Shown here: positions 59,953 to 64,000 of the stretch, one piece after another
Numbering within the stretch: position 1 is the stretch's first letter
Layout of the letters: every line of letters starts with the position of its first letter
DNA from: Myotis daubentonii
Taxonomy: Eukaryota; Chordata; Mammalia; Chiroptera; Vespertilionidae
Assembly (NCBI RefSeq): GCF_963259705.1
Contig: NC_081840.1
Span: 147,161,549 to 147,225,548, forward strand
DNA: 64,000 nucleotides
Direction of reading: 5' to 3'
Notes under the pieces: generated by a model
What the model was told of the DNA's origin: nothing
What the model saw: only the letters and a program-made list of their open reading frames with translations
The model's database searches: none
Translations under genes and position numbers: made by a program

Positions 59953-60708
59953 TCAACACTAATAAAAGAGAAAAATGGTAATTGGCGTACGACGATACCC
60001 TTTTCATTGGCTAATCAGGGCTATATGCAAATTAACTGCCAACTAAGATTGGCAGTTAACTGCCAACTAAGATTGGCAGTTAACTGTCAACAAGATGGCG
60101 GTTAATTTGTATATGTAGGCACAATGCAGGGAGGTGAAAGGGAAAGCAGGAAGAAGCCCCCTGCCACTGACAGTGATTGGAAACCCAGGGGGTAGCTAAG
60201 AGCTGGGGGGCAGGGCAAAGGCGGCCCTGGGGCCGCCTTTGCCCTGCCCCCCAGCCATGATCGGAGAATCAGGTGCCTTTGCCGCCCTGGCCAGTGATAG
60301 CAGGAAGTAGGGGTGGAGCCAGTGATGGGAGCTGGGCATGGTCGAAGCTGGCAGTCCCAGGAGCTAGGGGTCCCTTGCCTGGGCCTAAAGCGAAGCCCAC
60401 GATTGCGGGGCCGCTGCAGCTGTGGGTCCCCGCTGCCCGGGCCGGACGCCTCAGCCAGAGGCATCCTGCAGGGGCAGGGGCGGAGCCCGCGCAATCGCAG
60501 CGCCCCCTGCTGCCACTGCAGGTCCCCGCTGCCCGGGCCCGACGCCTAGGCCAGAGGCGTCAGGCCTGGGCAAGGGGCCGATCCTGCGATGGGAGGGTGA
60601 TGGGGGTCAACGCCTGAGGGCTCCCAGTATGTGAGTGGGGGCAGGCTGGGCTGAGGGACACTCCCCTCACACACCCCAGTGCACGAATTTCGTGCACCGG
60701 GCCCCTAG
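59953..60708 (+). mobile_element. HeliBat-type Helitron (756 bp), abutting its neighbour
   Basis: Starts TCAACACTAATAAAAGAG directly after the CTAG of the previous element. Contains GTAATTGGCGTACGACGATA, TTAACTGCC palindromes (60028-60090) and a 52-bp palindrome (60203-60254). Ends with GTGCACGAATTTCGTGCAC and GGGCCCCTAG. Nearly the same throughout as the next element. Confidence 0.96.
60203..60254. repeat. 52-bp palindrome inside Helitron
   Basis: Two 25-base arms (CTGGGGGGCAGGGCAAAGGC... and its complement) around a central TG; would extrude as a near-loopless hairpin in single-stranded DNA. Confidence 0.97.
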
Positions 60709-60710
60709 TA

Positions 60711-61470
60711 TCTACACTAATAAAAGAGAAAAATGGTAATTGGCGTACGACGATACCCTTTTCATTGGCTAATCAGGGCTATATGCAAATTAACTGCCAA
60801 CTAAGATGGGCAGTTAACTGCCAACTAAGATTGGCAGTTAACTGCCAACAAGATGGCGGTTAATTTGCATATGTAGGCACAATGCAGGGAGGCGAAAGGG
60901 AAAGCAGGAAGAAGCCCCCTGCCACTGACAGTGATTGGAAACCCAGGGGGGAGCTAAGAGCTGGGGGGCAGGGCAAAGGCGGCCCTAGGGCCGCCTTTGC
61001 CCTGCCCCCCAGCCATGATCAGAGAATCAGGTGCCTTTTCTGCCCTGGCCAGTGATAGCAGGAAGTAGGGGTGGAGCCAGCGATGGGAGCTGGGCACGGT
61101 CGAAGCTGGCAGTCCCGGGAGCTAGGGGTCCCTTGCCTGGGCCTAAAGCGGAGCCCACGATCGCGGGGCCGCTGCAGCTGCGGGTCCCCGCTGCCCAAGC
61201 CGGATGCCTCAGCCAGAGGCGTTAGGCCTGGGCAGGGGTGGAGCCTGCAACCGCGGGGAGCTGGGGGTCCCCTGCCCAGGCCTGACACCTCTGCTGGAGG
61301 CCTCAGGCCTGGTCAAGGGGCCGATCTGGTGATTGGTGATCGGAGGGTGATGAGGGTCAACGCCTGAGGGCTCCCAGTATGTGAGAGGGGGCAGTCTGGA
61401 ACACTCCCCCCCGCCCCCCCCCCCCACACACACACACCCAGTGCACGAATTTCGTGCACCGGGCCCCTAG
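60711..61470 (+). mobile_element. HeliBat-type Helitron (760 bp), sister of the previous one
   Basis: Starts TCTACACTAATAAAAGAG after a 2-bp TA, so A precedes the TC as usual. Ends GTGCACGAATTTCGTGCAC, GGGCCCCTAG. It is collinear with 59953-60708 with scattered substitutions. The GC-rich repeat part near 61200-61320 differs in repeat make-up, and a C-run plus CA run lies at 61405-61438. No transposase. Confidence 0.96.
60961..61012. repeat. Perfect 52-bp palindrome inside Helitron
   Basis: Same hairpin as in the sister copy but with centre CCCTAGGG, making it perfectly palindromic with no loop. Confidence 0.97.
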
Positions 61471-61729
61471 TATAATATAAAAGGCTAATATGCAAAGTGT
61501 CCCCTTGGGAGTTTGAGGAGAATGGTAATTCAATCACTCGCTATGACATGCACTGACCACCAGAGGGCAGTACATAACATGGCAGGCGGCCAGTGGCAGT
61601 GGCAGGGCACAGAGGGAGTGAGGGAAGGAGGAGGCGGGGAAACAGGGAAGCGGGAACCTGATCGGCCCTGATTGGCAGCCAGGTCTAGGGACCCTACCCA
61701 TGCATGAATTTCGTGCATCAGGCCTCTAG
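61471..61729 (+). mobile_element. HeliBat-type Helitron (259 bp), last of the row
   Basis: TATAATATAAAAGGCTAATA follows the previous CTAG directly (the expected TC is degenerate). Contains CTATGACATGCACTGACCAC and CAGAGGGCAG blocks shared with 22730-23101. Ends TGCATGAATTTCGTGCATCA, GGCCTCTAG, followed by T. Confidence 0.93.
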
Positions 61730-62889
61730 TTTTTAAATATTGGGGTAAAGAGATTAAGACACTAAGAACCCCTAACTACAGAAAGTAACCTTAAAAGCCT
61801 GCAAATGCATATAATTAAGCATACATACACACACAGTACTAAGAGTAAAAAAATACCACAAAATCAGATTTTTTTATTATAATATTGATGTTTTCCATGA
61901 AAAATTAAATTTCTCCCCAAAAATAAATGTCTTTAATGACCCTGTTTTATTCAATTACTTACTGGAAATTTAGCATTATTAAGAAGTAACACGTTTGTAC
62001 ACAAATGCTATACTAAATATTATCTTGTAAAGATTTTGATCCTAATATGAGAAATTAAAAATAGTACCATCTTAAAATATCACTAGTGTTTTGTGAAAAA
62101 ATTTCTTTTAATTACTGAGTATACATTTATAAGATCAGGCCATTCAATGCATATAACTATACATATATTTTCATAACTAATCTCATATTTAACTTTACTT
62201 TCACAAATTACCACCACTTTTAATAATTTCATAAAATCACTTTATGTTTCTCCACTTTGAGCCATTAGGCAGTGTGAAGGTTCAGAATTACATCCTCATT
62301 ATAAATAACTAGAAAGCTAGACAAAATAGTGAAACAACAGTTTTCAAACATAAACAATGCAGGACTGTAATCCCTCAGAAAAGGAAAAACAAATAAGGCA
62401 GAATACAAATAAAGCCTGAAAGTCTTGCTGAATTATGGAGATAGAAATCAGAGTTCAGATAAAACAAAAGGCCTTCAATTTGTGGAGCAGAAGAGTGATA
62501 ACAAATATTCTAGTTATCTGCATAAGGGTTTCCTGCGACTTTGGCTAAATTTCCATTCCTAGAAGAAAATATCATAAGTCTGGGAAAAGAATAATTACCA
62601 GGGAACTGGAAGCTAAACAATTCTCAGAGCACACAGGACTGATAACCATCATGAAGAGTTTCACAATTCAAAGTGAAGAGACCTCATTACATACACAGGA
62701 AATTGATAGAGAGCCTCAGAAGGTTTTGCCTCAGTAGAGGGACTTAACTAACCATAGAATAAAGTTACTCTATACGTTTCCGAAAGAGTTTAAAAACTAG
62801 CCTTGAAAGGACTAACCTAATCCAAAAGAACCCTCACTACTAGTATATGCCAGAACATAGTCCAACAAACTTTAAAGACCACACCAAAA
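61730..62889. other. Unassigned AT-rich spacer
   Basis: Stop-rich in all frames. The right part (62400-62889) may be 5' sequence of the L1M that follows, but divergence is too high to be sure. Confidence 0.45.
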
Positions 62890-63255
62890 TCAAACAGTGA
62901 ACAATGAGAGCTTTTTGATATCTGGCATCCAAAAAAAGAAGAAAATTCCTAGAAAAGTGAAAAAATATTTAGACATATGACCCATAAAAAAATTATCAGA
63001 AGCAGACTTCACAGAGATAACAATTAGCAAACAACACAGTTAAAATAGCTATTTTCAATATGCTTAAATATTTTTTAAAAAATTATCAACACAATAAGCA
63101 GACAAATGCAACATATAAAATATCTTAATTGAACTTTTAGATATAAAAAATCATGACCTAGAAACAACAATTACCTAGGATGGGATTAAAAACAAATTAT
63201 ACACAGCTAAACAAAAGATGACTAAAGTTGAAGAAACAATAGAAAGTATTGTTAA
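62890..63255 (+). mobile_element. Old L1M ORF1-region fragment
   Basis: 'agcagacttcacagagataacaattagcaaac', 'ttaaaatagctattttcaatatgcttaaatattt', 'gggattaaaaacaaattatacacagc', 'agttgaagaaacaatagaaag' follow the L1M 5'/ORF1 region in sense. It is the region also seen antisense at 21465-23660. Confidence 0.65.
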
Positions 63256-63274
63256 TTCAGTCAATTTAAGACTA

Positions 63275-63790
63275 GTGTTTATTCATGTTATTGATTGCCA
63301 TATAGCAAGCCATTTTAAAGCTCACTAATGTAAAACACAGGAATTTGGACTCACACTACAAGGATGGCTTATCTCTGCAACACTACACCTGGGGTCTCAA
63401 TTGGAAAGATTCAAATGACTGGGGGCTAGAATTATCTGGCGGTTCCTTTACTTATGTCTAGCACCTGGGGTGGCATGATTTGAAGACTGGGCTCATCTGG
63501 GATTGTCAATCAGAGCTTACACCTCGGTTTCTCATGTGCGTTGAGCTTCTTCAGAGTGTGGCAACCTCTGTGTAGTCAGACTCCTAACACTGAGGCACAG
63601 AATTCTAGACGCAAGTAATTCAGTAACCAAGGCCTTTCTGACCAAGCCTCAGAAGTGACATATCTTCATTTACATTGTACTCTCTTGGCTAAAACAGACA
63701 TAAGCCCATCCTGATTCAAGAGGGAGGGACATAATATACTAGTAACTGTACTGCTCAATGGGAGATGAGTCAAAGAACCTGTGACCATGT
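63275..63790 (-). mobile_element. Old mammalian LTR, antisense
   Basis: 'tgtttattcatgttattgattgccatatagc', 'tgactgggggctagaattatctggc', 'ctggctaaaacagacataagcccatcctgattcaagagggagggacataatatac' and 'caatgggagatgagtcaaagaa' have the layout of an antisense MaLR/ERVL-type LTR. Subfamily uncertain. Confidence 0.5.
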
Positions 63791-63921
63791 TTTAAAATTG
63801 CCTAAGTAACCATATGAGAATACTTTAAATGCCAGGAAATCTTTGTGTGCACACTGAAAGGCATTTTGTAGAAGTTTTCCCAAATTTGGTAATAATCCTT
63901 AAAAAATTAATTTGCCATCTA

Positions 63922-64000
63922 TTCTATCTAATGAAAGAGAAACATGGTAATTAGCGTACGACCACTACCCTTCCCATTGGCTAATCAGGGTGATATGCAA
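63922..64000 (+). mobile_element. HeliBat-type Helitron, 5' end, cut by window end
   Basis: TTCTATCTAATGAAAGAG, ACATGGTAATTAGCGTACGAC and GGCTAATCAGGGTGATATGC match the start of the copy at 58551. A at 63921 precedes it. The 3' end lies outside the window. Confidence 0.93.

Noticed and set aside
60102..61367. Open frames of 64-130 codons on both strands with proline/arginine-rich products
   Set aside because: They lie in GC-rich interiors of two sister Helitrons, occur in equivalent positions in both copies and on both strands, and resemble no Rep/helicase domain.

Overview
The window is chromosomal DNA of a vespertilionid bat (Myotis, Pipistrellus or Eptesicus type). Two lineage markers support this. 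There are 14 copies of the tRNA-derived VES SINE, with box A/box B and a CT-rich, A-rich tail. There are also 14 HeliBat-type non-autonomous Helitrons, starting TC..TAATAAAAG or TC..TATATAAAAG, ending in a GTGCAC..GTGCAC hairpin followed by CTAG, and inserted between A and T. No intact protein-coding gene, tRNA, rRNA, CRISPR array or bacterial feature could be supported. The window looks like a gene-poor, AT-rich intergenic or intronic segment built mostly of nested transposable elements.

Layout. 1-12 kb: a Helitron cut by the window edge, scattered VES, short L1 3' ends, MIR and L2 remnants, and long stretches without recognisable content; a possible minus-strand exon ends at 9524. 12.4-15.9 kb: plus-strand L1 fragments broken by a VES, a MaLR-type LTR and a small Helitron. 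20.2-23.7 kb: an old antisense L1 broken by an MLT1 LTR, two VES and a Helitron. 24.8-26 kb: an L1 3' end split by a 949-bp solo LTR with CTTC target duplications. 27.3-29.9 kb: an L1 with four VES and one Helitron inside it. 33.6 kb: a Helitron. 35.5-38.5 kb: an LTR holding a hairpin hAT element, next to an L1 that holds a VES and a 623-bp solo LTR with ACAG duplications. 42-50 kb: a Helitron, a VES, a Tigger-like element and L2 pieces. 50.7-52.1 kb: a MIR split by a VES whose tail is split by a 958-bp Helitron. 52-58.5 kb: mostly unrecognised sequence.

The most striking structure is at 58551-61729: five Helitrons in the same orientation, placed 3' end to 5' end with at most 2 bp between them. 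The fourth junction and the terminal bases of some members are degenerate. Two members (59953-60708 and 60711-61470) are sister copies. One member carries about eleven copies of a 47-bp repeat. A 52-bp palindrome recurs in both sisters and in the related Helitron at 50959-51916. Another Helitron of the family begins at 63922 and runs off the window.

The Helitrons are GC- and CpG-rich islands in AT-rich DNA. Most long open frames lie inside them and are by-products of base composition and repeats. None encodes a Rep/helicase, so all would need a transposase supplied from elsewhere. Boundaries given with target-site duplications were read directly; family names for old repeats rest on remembered consensus features and are approximate.
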